Shown here piece after piece: positions 50,404 through 58,994 of a stretch of DNA of 64,000 nucleotides. The notes under the pieces are model-generated. The model did not search any database. It had not been told where the DNA came from and saw only the letters and a list, made by a program, of their open reading frames with translations. Origin of the DNA: CAITZA01 sp937915285 (GTDB taxonomy: Bacteria; Desulfobacterota; Desulfomonilia; Desulfomonilales; Desulfomonilaceae). Made by a program: the position numbers and the translations under genes. Within the stretch, counting starts at the first letter, position 1, and each line of letters begins with the position of its first letter. Location of the stretch: the NCBI GenBank assembly GCA_036821825.1, contig DAISIV010000011.1, positions 1 through 64,000 on the forward strand, read 5' to 3'.

Positions 50404-51525
50404 ATGTTAGAACCGATAATTGTAAAAAGTATTCTGGATAGCATGACGGATTGTCTGATCGTTATCAATGATGATGGGGACGTGTTGTTTTCCAACAGAA
50501 ACAGCGATCAGATTCTGGGGTATTCTCCTGAAGATATTAGAGATAAAGGCCTCGGATTAACATTCTTTCTCAGGGACGAGAATTACGATTTCAACCAGAT
50601 ATTAATCAACGCCATATGGGAAAAGCGAATTCACGATTACAAGGAAGTTGACTACATGCACCCAAATGGGGAGTTGAGGCGACTGGCGGCTACAACTTCA
50701 TTCCTGGTTGATTCGTGCAACCGACAGGACAGACTGATCGGATTCGTTGCCATTTTTAGGGACGTTACGGAGGTCCATTTCCTACGGGAGAGAGAAAAGC
50801 GGCTCAACGAGGAAAAGCAAAGGATCGCTAAGGAGAAGATCAGGAGTTTAAACAAGTTGGCGATGGGGGTCGCTCACGAAATTCGCAACCCGGTTGTCAC
50901 GATAGGGGGCTTCGCTCACCGGATTCTAAAAATTAACCAGAATTCCGATGAAACCAGACTCTACGCCAGAAACATCATAGATGGTGTGAAACGACTGGAA
51001 GATGTGGTTGACCAGATGCATGACTGCGCAAACCTCCCTCTGATCAAGCCGATTCAGGCCAGGATGGGACTGGTCATCAAGGAGTCAGTTGCCGAGATGC
51101 TTCCCAAAGCAGATAAAAGAAACATACTCATCGATTTCATAGATAAGACTTCACTTGACTGCCTGGAATATTTTGACGCAGATCTTATCAGGATAGCCGT
51201 GAACCAGTTGCTGGATAACGCAATAGATTTTTCTCCAGAAGGTTCATCCGTTCATGTCAGGCTTTTTTCGAGTGAGGATGAGACAATTCTTGAGGTCGAG
51301 GATCACGGCGCCGGAATATCTGACGCGGACAGGGAGTTCATCTTCAATCCGTTCTTCAGCACAAAGGCAGTAGGGGTAGGGGTGGGTTTGACGATGGTCG
51401 AACGAATTGTTAGCGAGCATGGCGCTAGAATTGAGGTCCAGACGAAGCCTGGTTTTGGCTCAATATTCAGGATCATTTTCCAGAAACACATTGATCCGGA
51501 GTTGCTTTCCTGTTCAATCTTTTGA
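50404..51525 (+). CDS. PAS-domain cytoplasmic histidine kinase
   Basis: A 373-residue soluble kinase: one PAS domain (about 5-125; CLIVINDDGDVLFSNRN, QILGYSPEDI, GFVAIFRDVTE), HisKA with His158 in GVAHEIRNPVVTIGG, and an HATPase domain (QLLDNAIDFSPEG, VEDHGAGI, GVGVGLTMVERI). No membrane segment and no cognate regulator lie beside it, so it is an orphan. The sensed signal could be bound in the PAS pocket; no heme or flavin motif stands out. A bidirectional terminator follows. Confidence 0.88.
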   Translation: MLEPIIVKSILDSMTDCLIVINDDGDVLFSNRNSDQILGYSPEDIRDKGLGLTFFLRDENYDFNQILINAIWEKRIHDYKEVDYMHPNGELRRLAATTSFLVDSCNRQDRLIGFVAIFRDVTEVHFLREREKRLNEEKQRIAKEKIRSLNKLAMGVAHEIRNPVVTIGGFAHRILKINQNSDETRLYARNIIDGVKRLEDVVDQMHDCANLPLIKPIQARMGLVIKESVAEMLPKADKRNILIDFIDKTSLDCLEYFDADLIRIAVNQLLDNAIDFSPEGSSVHVRLFSSEDETILEVEDHGAGISDADREFIFNPFFSTKAVGVGVGLTMVERIVSEHGARIEVQTKPGFGSIFRIIFQKHIDPELLSCSIF

Positions 51526-51568
51526 CATCAGATTAGTGTATGATGCCGAATTTGAAGAAATCTTTCAC

Positions 51569-51601
51569 AAAAAAACGCCATGTTGTCCCATGGCGTTTTT
51601 T
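51569..51601. terminator. Bidirectional terminator
   Basis: AAAAAACGCCATG pairs with CATGGCGTTTTTT around a 6-base loop (TTGTCC, 51583-51588). It ends the kinase gene on one strand and the binding-protein gene at 51631 on the other. Confidence 0.92.
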
Positions 51602-51630
51602 ATGCTGGAAATTCTCCTACCAAGAATGTT

Positions 51631-52440
51631 TTATTTGGTAGCGCTCGGGAAGAACAGGGTGAGTCCCTGGACCTTGAATTCGGATATAAGTTTTTGTCCA
51701 TCAGGAGAAGTCAGGAAATTGATGAACTTTTCGGCCATTTCCTTGTTAGCGCTTTTGTGTCTATCTGGGTTGACCGCTATCACGCCGTAAGGATTAAATA
51801 AAACCTTGTCTCCCTCCACCATGGGCTGTAAGTCTAGCTTGTCTTTCATTGATGCGTAAGTGCCCCTGTCTGTAAGCGTATAGCCCTTTTTCTCGGAGGC
51901 CATCTGCAGAACCTGCCCCATTCCTTGACCGGCTTCCAGTCGATTTGTTTTTGCAGGATCTATTCCCGCCGATTTCCATAATTCAAGTTCTTTAAGATGG
52001 GTTCCTGACTGATCGGCACGAGACACAAAAACAGCCTTGGCCCCATTCATCTTCTTGAAAGCTTCAACAACCGATTTCTCTCCCTTTAACTTCGCAGGAT
52101 CCTCAGCAGGGCCTACAATCAGATAGTCATTGTACATGACGTCTTTTCTGTTCACGCCAAAACCATCGGCGACAAACTTGTCCTCAGCGGCTCTTGAATG
52201 GACGAGAACCACATCGACATCCCCATTCTCTCCAAGCTTTAGAGCCTTTCCGGTCCCAACCGCTATGACATTGACCTTGACATTGTTGGCTTTTTCGAAG
52301 GGCGGTATAATGAAATTGAGCAGTCCTGAATTCTCTGTGGAAGTCGTAGTGGCTAGTTTCAAAATCTGTTCACTGAATGAATTGGTGTTCAGTCCAATCA
52401 ACATCAGAAAAATTGTAGCCGCAACAAATGTTTTTTTCAT
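51631..52440 (-). CDS. tupA: Tungstate-type ABC transporter substrate-binding protein (TupA-like)
   Basis: A 269-residue periplasmic binding protein. ATG at 52440 has AGGAG 7 bases upstream; the signal peptide is FVAATIFLMLIGLNTNSFS. The TupA signature LATTTSTENSGLLNFI opens the mature protein, with AVGTGKALKLGENGDVDVVL and SRADQSGTHLKELELWK after it; these loops bind the oxyanion. TupA binds tungstate far more tightly than molybdate. No TupB permease or TupC ATPase gene lies beside it. It is divergent from the HTH-binding-protein regulator. Confidence 0.88.
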   Translation of the reverse strand: MKKTFVAATIFLMLIGLNTNSFSEQILKLATTTSTENSGLLNFIIPPFEKANNVKVNVIAVGTGKALKLGENGDVDVVLVHSRAAEDKFVADGFGVNRKDVMYNDYLIVGPAEDPAKLKGEKSVVEAFKKMNGAKAVFVSRADQSGTHLKELELWKSAGIDPAKTNRLEAGQGMGQVLQMASEKKGYTLTDRGTYASMKDKLDLQPMVEGDKVLFNPYGVIAVNPDRHKSANKEMAEKFINFLTSPDGQKLISEFKVQGLTLFFPSATK

Positions 52441-52707
52441 CCGAAGACTCCTGTTTAATTTGTATTTTGTTTGCGAAACAGACCCACGAATCTCAGTTGT
52501 GGTTTTACAATGGGTCAAAATTGAAACACATTTTTTGAAAGGTCTTGATCCCGTGACGAGCCGGTATCAGTGTTAGTAATATTTGGTAATTATAACGATT
52601 AGCATAATCAAAAAGGAGGAGTCAACCAATTTAAAATTGACTTTTAATAACCTTAACTGATAACAAATTCTGTTATTCGGTTCCTACTTAGTGATGGAGG
52701 CCGGTCC
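52441..52707. promoter_or_regulatory. Divergent promoter region of the tungstate-type module
   Basis: A 267-base AT-rich region between tupA and the fusion regulator gene. It contains the perfect dyad ATAACA-AATTC-TGTTAT at 52660-52676, 31 bases before the regulator gene, a natural place for an autoregulatory operator. Nothing else is recognised. Confidence 0.45.
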
Positions 52708-53649
52708 ATGAAAAGTCTTTTATCGACAAAAGAAATAGCTCAACTTCTTGATGTGAACGAAAAGATGATTTACTCGTTGGTGTCCGAGAAGGGTTTACCT
52801 GCTACCAAAGTAACAGGGAAATGGTTGTTTCCTTTGGAGCTGGTGGAAAAATGGATTGAAAATTCGGCAGTAAACCTTCCCGGTAACCGAAAGCCCTCAC
52901 CAGATTTCAAGGGCCTGCTTGCGATTGCAGGTAGCAACGACATCCTTCTCGACAAGGCGATGGCTCTCTATAACAGGTTGTACCCTGATCAACTGGTTGT
53001 GTTCGGCAATCTCGGGAGCATGGGAGGGCTGAAGGCTCTTCGCAGGTCATTATGCCATATTGCTACCAGTCATCTCATACAGGACAGGGACGACGAGTAT
53101 AATTTTTCGTATGTTTCAAAGGAATTGGGTCAATTACCTGCCGTCGTTAATTTCTGTCTGCGTGAGCAGTGTCTGCTGGTTGCAAAGGGTAACCCAAAGA
53201 ATATTACTGGAATTAAGGACTTATCAAGGCAAGATCTGACAATTGTCAATCGAAGCGAGGGGACAGGGACCAGGGTTCTTCTTGACAGAGAACTCAAAAA
53301 ACACCGAATTGTTCCGGGATCTGTAAAAGGTTATGAACGGGAACTGGAAAAACACCTGGATGTTGGAATTGAAATTCTCTCTGGTCGTGCAGACTGTGGC
53401 CCGGCAATCTCTGCCGTAGCCGGCATGTTAGGCCTTGATTACATACCGATAAGAAATGAGCGTTATGATCTTGTGATCTCCAAAGATCATTTCTTCGAAG
53501 AGGGAGTTCAGTTATTTCTTGGGCTTTTGCATGAAGAAGCATTCAGGTCGCTGGCTTGTGATCTGGTTGGGTACGACCTGAAACTCTGCGGAAAAATGGT
53601 TTATCCACAGGATGTAAAAAAGGAATCTGATGAGGAGGAAGATTTGTAA
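52708..53649 (+). CDS. Regulator with excisionase-type HTH and binding-protein-like sensor domain
   Basis: A 313-residue cytoplasmic protein. Residues 1-55 form an excisionase/MerR-like HTH (LLSTKEIAQLLDVNEKMIYS, then KVTGKWLFPLELVEKWI). Residues 65-290 resemble a periplasmic molybdate-type binding protein (COG1910, PBP-like: GLLAIAGSNDILLDKAM, then VFGNLGSMGGLKAL, VNRSEGTGTRVLLDREL, RADCGPAISAVAGMLGL) but have no signal peptide. Such fusions sense an oxyanion in the cytoplasm and regulate transcription. Its stop overlaps the ATG of a TupA-like gene by one base, and another TupA gene is divergent from it, so tungstate or molybdate is the likely ligand. The acidic end (EESDEEEDL-like) is unusual. 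Confidence 0.78.
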   Translation: MKSLLSTKEIAQLLDVNEKMIYSLVSEKGLPATKVTGKWLFPLELVEKWIENSAVNLPGNRKPSPDFKGLLAIAGSNDILLDKAMALYNRLYPDQLVVFGNLGSMGGLKALRRSLCHIATSHLIQDRDDEYNFSYVSKELGQLPAVVNFCLREQCLLVAKGNPKNITGIKDLSRQDLTIVNRSEGTGTRVLLDRELKKHRIVPGSVKGYERELEKHLDVGIEILSGRADCGPAISAVAGMLGLDYIPIRNERYDLVISKDHFFEEGVQLFLGLLHEEAFRSLACDLVGYDLKLCGKMVYPQDVKKESDEEEDL

Positions 53650-54506
53650 TGAAACGACACCTGGTATTTTTCATGCTCGCAGCGTGCATGTTTGCCCTCT
53701 ATGGGATCTGCGAGGCTGAAGTCAAATGTGAGGCCACATACGGCAGCGGCCCGGAGAAGTTCTCCTTGGCCACTGGTAGCCCGGGGGAACTGGGCCTGCT
53801 AAAAAAACTCGCTGACGCATTTAATGTAGACAACAAGTATAGTCTCTGCTGGGTGAAAGCCGGATCCGGAGAATCCTTAAAACTATTGAAGGACAAACAG
53901 GTGGACATGATAATGGTTCATGCTCCTTCAGCAGAAAAAAAGGCGGTTTCTGATGGCTGGGCGACCAAGAGAACACTGATAGGTTCCAATGAGTTTTTTG
54001 TAGTGGGACCTCCCTCAGACCCGGCAAAAATTGCTGAAGCTAAAACAGCGTCGGACGCTTTCTCAAGGATTTCCGCTTCAAAAGCCCTGTTTTTCTCTCG
54101 TGGAGACAATTCTGGTACCCATAAGAAAGAATTGGATGCATGGAAAAACGCCGGGATATCGCCCTCGGGAGATTGGTACAAAATAACCAAGGATTTCATG
54201 ATGGCTACTTTGCTAAAGGCCAATGAAGAAAAAGGTTACTTCATGACTGATAGCTCAACCTGGGTGGCCGCAAACAAGAAACTCCCCAATCTCAAAATTC
54301 TCTTCAAGGGTGACAAGTTTTTGGTAAACACCTACCACGCTTTGTGTCAGCCAACTGGCGCTACAGCCGGAGCCAAAGCAGCAGCGGCATTCATAGATTT
54401 TGTGGCTTCTGACAAGGGGCAGTCCATAATCAGAGATTATGGGAAGGCTGAACACGGCGACGGCCTTTACAATGACGCAGAATACGCAAAGAAATATGAT
54501 GATTAA
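53649..54506 (+). CDS. Second TupA-like substrate-binding protein
   Basis: A 285-residue exported binding protein. The signal peptide (FFMLAACMFALYGICEA) is followed by a PBP domain with FSLATGSPGELGLLKKL, then KAGSGESLKLLKDKQVDMIM and SRGDNSGTHKKELDAWK, the same three loops as in TupA. In the first loop TTTSTENSG is replaced by ATGSPGELG, so the ligand may differ. The gene is coupled to the fusion regulator by a 1-base overlap. No permease gene follows; a terminator does. Confidence 0.82.
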   Translation: MKRHLVFFMLAACMFALYGICEAEVKCEATYGSGPEKFSLATGSPGELGLLKKLADAFNVDNKYSLCWVKAGSGESLKLLKDKQVDMIMVHAPSAEKKAVSDGWATKRTLIGSNEFFVVGPPSDPAKIAEAKTASDAFSRISASKALFFSRGDNSGTHKKELDAWKNAGISPSGDWYKITKDFMMATLLKANEEKGYFMTDSSTWVAANKKLPNLKILFKGDKFLVNTYHALCQPTGATAGAKAAAAFIDFVASDKGQSIIRDYGKAEHGDGLYNDAEYAKKYDD

Positions 54507-54920
54507 GCGTTTCCTGCCATATATTTAACAGTTTACAATATTTTGTAAAAATATATGAGCTTACAACATCAGTAATATACGGAATCAGCCGAGCCAGGGG
54601 CCAGGTCTGAACCTGGCTCGGTTTTGTATCCCTGTAGACCACCAGCACACATCATACCATTGACCCTGCCTGATCAAATTGGGGACGACACACCAAAAAG
54701 AGCCTTTTAAGGCTATCTAGCCAACTAGCGGCCTACGCCCTGAATGAAATACTAAGGATATTAGATCTTTGGTGGTGGTGGAGAATGTCGCTAAAGGTCT
54801 TGGAGTCAGCACGAAGATGTGTTTTGGATGCTTGTTTCAAGAACTTTTGTCTGTGATAACAAATGGTGAAAATGATATTCTTGTTGAAGGTCAAACCTGG
54901 GGTTTCTTTGGAGGGACGTC
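54507..54920. other. Intergenic region
   Basis: A 414-base region holding a terminator (54589-54625) and then about 290 bases with no gene I can support. The short frame at 54786 has no ribosome binding site. The final bases carry GGAGGG for the channel gene. Confidence 0.5.
54589..54625 (+). terminator. Terminator of the regulator-binding protein operon
   Basis: CCGAGCCAGG (54589-54598) pairs with CCTGGCTCGG (54612-54621) over a 13-base loop, followed by TTTT. The stem is perfect for 10 bp. Confidence 0.85.
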
Positions 54921-55538
54921 TTGTCTGAGTATGCTATAGGAATGGTGGCTACGGCTGTTTTTGCCATAACAGGGGTTTTGGCGGTGAGTGAAAAAGGAAT
55001 TGATGTTTTCGGAGCCATGGTGCTTGCGATAGTCACAGCTACTGGCGGCGGAACCATCAGGGATTTGATTCTGGATGTGGATGTTTTTTACGCCAATGAC
55101 CCCACATACATTTGGGTAGCCACGTTCTCGGCGCTTGCCGCATTCTGGTTGCCAAGTCTTTTCACGCGAACCCAGCAGTTGTTGTTGTATCTGGACGGAT
55201 TTGGTTGCGCCCTTTTCGCAATTCAGTCCGCAAACAAGGTTGTAGCCCTCAAATTTGGATTGCCCATAATGCCAGTGATTTTAGCCGTGGTGACAGGAAT
55301 CGGGGGGGGCTTGTTGAGGGATGTTCTTGCCGGGAGAACCAATCTTCTAATGACAAGGCAACTCTATGCTACTCCCATACTCCTGGGCACAATTTTTTAT
55401 ATGGTGTTTCTGAAGTTTTTTCCTGAGACTCGATACCTTGAACTGGTGTCCATAGGCATAATTTTCCTTCTCAGGTCAGCGGCCATCAGATGGGATCTGG
55501 AAATGCCCGACTTTCTGTTTCTAAAGTCCTCGAGATGA
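54921..55538 (+). CDS. TRIC-type cation channel family protein (YadS/UPF0126)
   Basis: A 205-residue membrane protein with two copies of the UPF0126 repeat: helices with GMVATAVFAITGVLAVSEKG and AIVTATGGGTIRDLIL in the first half, then LDGFGCALFAIQSANKV and AVVTGIGGGLLRDVLAG in the second. The glycine-rich TGGGTIRD and GIGGGLLRD motifs and seven hydrophobic segments are those of bacterial relatives of trimeric intracellular cation channels. The start is a TTG with GGAGGG 5 bases upstream. It stands alone. Confidence 0.87.
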   Translation: MSEYAIGMVATAVFAITGVLAVSEKGIDVFGAMVLAIVTATGGGTIRDLILDVDVFYANDPTYIWVATFSALAAFWLPSLFTRTQQLLLYLDGFGCALFAIQSANKVVALKFGLPIMPVILAVVTGIGGGLLRDVLAGRTNLLMTRQLYATPILLGTIFYMVFLKFFPETRYLELVSIGIIFLLRSAAIRWDLEMPDFLFLKSSR

Positions 55539-55606
55539 CAACGGTAAAAACGGCCCTGATCCCTTGAAACCGGCAACATAGTGGCTTGGCCAGTTTCTCA
55601 TGTGAT

Positions 55607-55652
55607 AAAAAAAGGCGTGAGTGTCACCACCTTGGGAGGGGATACTCACGCC
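55607..55652 (-). terminator. Terminator of the acyl-CoA synthetase gene
   Basis: On the minus strand GGCGTGAGT (55652-55644) pairs with ACTCACGCC (55622-55614), followed by seven T (55613-55607). It is 36 bases after the stop codon. Confidence 0.85.
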
Positions 55653-55687
55653 GTCAACTTATCGGACCAGGTTGTCTTGGGTATCTC

Positions 55688-57259
55688 TTAGGCGGTTTTG
55701 CTTTTCTCCGCCTCCATGCGCTTGAGTTCCCTTTTTAGGATCTTACCGGTGGCAGTTTTTGGCAATTCGTCCATGGTCGTAAATTCAAATTGCCGTGGCG
55801 CCTTGTATGCAGCCATATTTTCTTTTGACCATCGGACCATCTCTTCTTCAGTGGCGTTTTGGCCTGGCGCCAGCACCACAAAAGCTTTGGGTATCTCACC
55901 TTTGAGAGGGTCAGGAATTCCTATTACTACCGACTGGAGAATCTTGGGATTCTGTGCCAGGTAGTTCTCCACCTCACTCGGATAAATATTGTAGCCACCA
56001 CAAACAAGCATGTCGTCCTTACGGTCTACCAGATAAAGAAGGCAGTCGGTAGGGCTCTCACCTCTAACATAGGCCAAGTCTCCCGATTTCCACCAGCCAT
56101 CCTTGATTTTGGCTGCCGTATTTTCAGCGTCATTCCAGTAACGCTTTAAGACTCCAGGACCCTTTATCCACAATTCGCCCACCTCGCCACTTGCTACATC
56201 GTTTCCTTCAAAATCCACAATCCTGACCTGCCAATCCCTTGCCGGCCAGCCTGAGGTGCCTGGAATGAAATGACCATATCTTGTGTGGGTTACTGTGCTG
56301 GATGACTCTGTGGCCCCATAACATTCCACCAGGTCAATCTTGAAGACTTCTTCCACCTGACGCCCGAGTTCCGCCGGAAACGACGAACCCGCAGCCTGTC
56401 CCAAGCGAAGACTGGAAATATCGTATTTACCTTGATTCTTCAAATAGTCTTCAATCATGTAAGCCCACATGGTAGGAGTGCCCATGAAATGTGATAATTT
56501 ATATTTGGTGATAAGCTCAAGCGCCTTATCTGGAAAAAACCTTTCCAGTGTTACGAAGCAAGCTCCAGACCAAAGTGTGGGCAAGGCGGTCAGGACAACA
56601 TAGACGTGAAACAATGGAGCCCCTGTTATGATGCCATCTTCTTCCGACATCGGGACTACCTGGCCGGCATTCAGAATTACCTGACTAAGCCAACTCGCAT
56701 GAGTAGAAACAACCCCTTTGGGTTTGCCTGTAGTTCCTGATGTGTACAGTATCGACAGGGCATCTTCACCCTGAAGATCAACCGCCTCAAGAGACTCGCT
56801 ATGCTCAAGCAAACTACTAAAAGGAATCTCAATCGGGTTGGATGCTTGACTGTTCTCAGATCTAACAATGATTATTTTCTCGAGTTTCGGGAGCTTGTCC
56901 AGAATTGGCAAAACATTCTCAGCCGTTTCCTCCGCCATGCCAAAAAGGATTCTGGATTCACTATGGTTGAGGATGTACTCAATCTCCATTTTTTTGAGCA
57001 TGATGTTGAATGGAACCGCAATGGCCCCTAGTTTGGTTATGGCCATGAACGACAGTAAAAACTCCGGCACGTTTCTGAGGTAAATAGCCACCCGCTCGCC
57101 CTTTTGCACCCCCATTTGTTTCAGAGCGTTAGCGATTGAATTTACCTGGGCGTTCATTTCTGAATAGGTTAGAGTCTCTCCTGTAGAACCGTCTATGATG
57201 GCTAACCTGTTAGGTATTCTAACGGCGTTTTTTTCCACACATTCGTAACTCAGATTCAT
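55688..57259 (-). CDS. Long-chain/medium-chain acyl-CoA synthetase (AMP-forming)
   Basis: A 523-residue ANL-family ligase. ATG at 57259 has GAGGGG 7-8 bases upstream; the open frame goes on further but without a start site. Motifs: ATP loop YTSGTTGKPKGVV, VECYGATESS (A5), SGDLAY, and the C-terminal GGYNIYPSEVE and PKTATGKILKREL with the adenylation lysine. It activates a carboxylic acid to acyl-CoA; chain length or aromatic preference cannot be told. A sigma-54 promoter lies 53 bases upstream, and an NtrC-type activator gene is next to it. Confidence 0.9.
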   Translation of the reverse strand: MNLSYECVEKNAVRIPNRLAIIDGSTGETLTYSEMNAQVNSIANALKQMGVQKGERVAIYLRNVPEFLLSFMAITKLGAIAVPFNIMLKKMEIEYILNHSESRILFGMAEETAENVLPILDKLPKLEKIIIVRSENSQASNPIEIPFSSLLEHSESLEAVDLQGEDALSILYTSGTTGKPKGVVSTHASWLSQVILNAGQVVPMSEEDGIITGAPLFHVYVVLTALPTLWSGACFVTLERFFPDKALELITKYKLSHFMGTPTMWAYMIEDYLKNQGKYDISSLRLGQAAGSSFPAELGRQVEEVFKIDLVECYGATESSSTVTHTRYGHFIPGTSGWPARDWQVRIVDFEGNDVASGEVGELWIKGPGVLKRYWNDAENTAAKIKDGWWKSGDLAYVRGESPTDCLLYLVDRKDDMLVCGGYNIYPSEVENYLAQNPKILQSVVIGIPDPLKGEIPKAFVVLAPGQNATEEEMVRWSKENMAAYKAPRQFEFTTMDELPKTATGKILKRELKRMEAEKSKTA

Positions 57260-57311
57260 TGTTTTACCCCTCGGGTCTTCTGGTGGTATTTTCGGTTGAA
57301 TCATGAGGGGA

Positions 57312-57327
57312 TGCAATAACCATGCCC
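57312..57327 (-). promoter_or_regulatory. Sigma-54 (-24/-12) promoter of the acyl-CoA synthetase gene
   Basis: Read on the minus strand, GGGCATGGTTATTGCA: GG and GC are separated by exactly 10 bases and TTGCA is complete. It differs from the TGGCACG-N4-TTGCA consensus in two places. Transcription would start about 12 bases beyond the GC, near 57302, giving a 40-base leader to the ATG at 57259. Its immediate upstream neighbour encodes a sigma-54 activator. Confidence 0.75.
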
Positions 57328-57454
57328 AGAAAATGAGCCAACATGGCAGTGAGTGGGGCCCAGTCTCCAACCTCAAAAAGCGATAGATGCGGATTTGGGG
57401 ATCAAAGTGGAAAAGGTTTTTCCATCACTGGAAATATATTTGGCATGGAGCCGC

Positions 57455-58822
57455 TTAAACATTCTGGCGGCTGGAAAGACCATAAAGTTTCAGTCTTTTC
57501 CTCAGAGTTGGTCGGCTTATTCCAAGTCTCCTGGCTGCTTCCGAAATGTTCCAGCGACTGGATTCCATGGTCTGTAGAATGAACTGTTTCTGGATTTCAT
57601 CCAGCCCGGTGGGTTGTTTCTGTTGATGGATTTCTTTTTGTGCTGGGATTCCCAGTATTGAGGAGACACAGTCCGAGCGTATTACTGATCCCATTGAACC
57701 CATTGCAGCCTTGATCAGCACGTTCTTCAATTCTCGGACATTACCTGGCCAAGAGTGTCCATAAAACAGTGGTATGGCCTTCTCTTCTATTTGTGTAATG
57801 TTTGCGCCAAGATCCCTATTAATTCTGGAAAGAAAGAATTCTATCAGTTCTGGTATGTCGTCCAGGCGCTCACGAAGTGGAGGTACGTCAATATGCATGA
57901 CGTTAAGTCTGAAAAGCAGGTCCTGGCGAAACTTTTCGGATTCTACTAATTCTTCGAGCTTTCTGTTCGTGGCTGCGATAATGCGAGAGTTGGAATGCAG
58001 CATTTGATGTCCGCCCAATCGAGTGAACTCGCGTGATTCGAGAAAACGTAGCAATTTGGCCTGTAATGGCATGTTAAGGTCACCAACCTCATCGAAGAAT
58101 ATCGTTCCCCCTTGAGCCAATTCCACTCGGCCTTTCTTGATGTCGGACGCACCTGTAAATGCGCCTTTCTCGTAGCCGAAAAGTTCAGATTCGAAAAGAC
58201 TGTCTACCAGCGTGGTGCAATCTACTGTTACGAATGGCTTGTCCCGGGTAATGGATGATTCATGGATGACGTGCGCAATGAGTTCTTTTCCTGACCCTGT
58301 TTCTCCCTCTATTAAAACCGTTTCCCTATGGCGCGACATCAATCCTATGGTCTTGAAGAGTGATTGCATTACAGGCGTCTTACCGACTATGCGGTGATGA
58401 TCCAGACTCTCATGATCATTTCTGGCTTTCGGACTCGAGATGGACGAGCACCTCGCGTTGTCAAGGCTCTTTTTGATGGCGCCATCAAGTTCGTCCACGT
58501 CTATAGGCTTGTGAATATAGTCATATGCTCCATGCCGCATGGCCTCAATGGTTGTCTCCATGTCATGGTAGGCGGTAATCATTATGACTTTTGCCTCCGG
58601 GTCATGGGATACAATCTTTTTAAGCACTTCCAGGCCGGAGATATCAGGCAATCTGATGTCGAGGATTACCACTGAAGGATTCGATTCCAGGTATTTCTTG
58701 TAACCCTCATATCCGGCTCCGGCCTGATAAACGATCAGACCCTTTTCACGCAAAAACATTTCCAAAGTTTCCCGTATAGATGTCTCGTCGTCAATTACCA
58801 AGACCGTCTGAAAAGATTGCAT
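57455..58822 (-). CDS. Sigma-54-dependent response regulator (NtrC family)
   Basis: A 455-residue activator. ATG at 58822 has GAGG 5 bases upstream. Receiver domain 1-120 (DDE near 11, phosphorylated Asp55 in ILDIRLPD, Lys in HKPID), AAA+ domain about 150-380 (GETGSGKE, canonical GAFTGA loop, IFFDEVGDLN), and a Fis-type HTH at the C-terminus (AARRLGISRPTLRKRLK). It has no kinase gene beside it in the window. The sigma-54 promoter of the acyl-CoA synthetase gene lies 128 bases after its end, making that gene its best candidate target. Confidence 0.92.
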   Translation of the reverse strand: MQSFQTVLVIDDETSIRETLEMFLREKGLIVYQAGAGYEGYKKYLESNPSVVILDIRLPDISGLEVLKKIVSHDPEAKVIMITAYHDMETTIEAMRHGAYDYIHKPIDVDELDGAIKKSLDNARCSSISSPKARNDHESLDHHRIVGKTPVMQSLFKTIGLMSRHRETVLIEGETGSGKELIAHVIHESSITRDKPFVTVDCTTLVDSLFESELFGYEKGAFTGASDIKKGRVELAQGGTIFFDEVGDLNMPLQAKLLRFLESREFTRLGGHQMLHSNSRIIAATNRKLEELVESEKFRQDLLFRLNVMHIDVPPLRERLDDIPELIEFFLSRINRDLGANITQIEEKAIPLFYGHSWPGNVRELKNVLIKAAMGSMGSVIRSDCVSSILGIPAQKEIHQQKQPTGLDEIQKQFILQTMESSRWNISEAARRLGISRPTLRKRLKLYGLSSRQNV

Positions 58823-58909
58823 GAAAACCTCATGGCATCGATCAGTGATTTTCAAATTAACACATGATGATCATATTTTCGTCAATCAGGATAGCTCATT
58901 TCTATTACC

Positions 58910-58958
58910 AAATAAAGAAATGGCTCATTTGGCGACAAGTCCGTGCCAAATGAGCCAT
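58910..58958 (-). terminator. Terminator of the YeiH-like gene
   Basis: A perfect 14-bp stem, ATGGCTCATTTGGC (58920-58933) and GCCAAATGAGCCAT (58945-58958), with an 11-base loop; on the minus strand it is followed by TTTCTTTATTT. It lies just after the 58995 stop. Confidence 0.85.
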
Positions 58959-58994
58959 CGGTCATCATGACTCTATTCGTATAATTAGCGAATT

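Noticed and set aside
52708..53649. Naming the fusion regulator TunR or ModE
   Set aside because: Its HTH is of excisionase type and its sensor is a binding-protein fold; I see no TOBE or LysR-type domain, so I kept a descriptive name.
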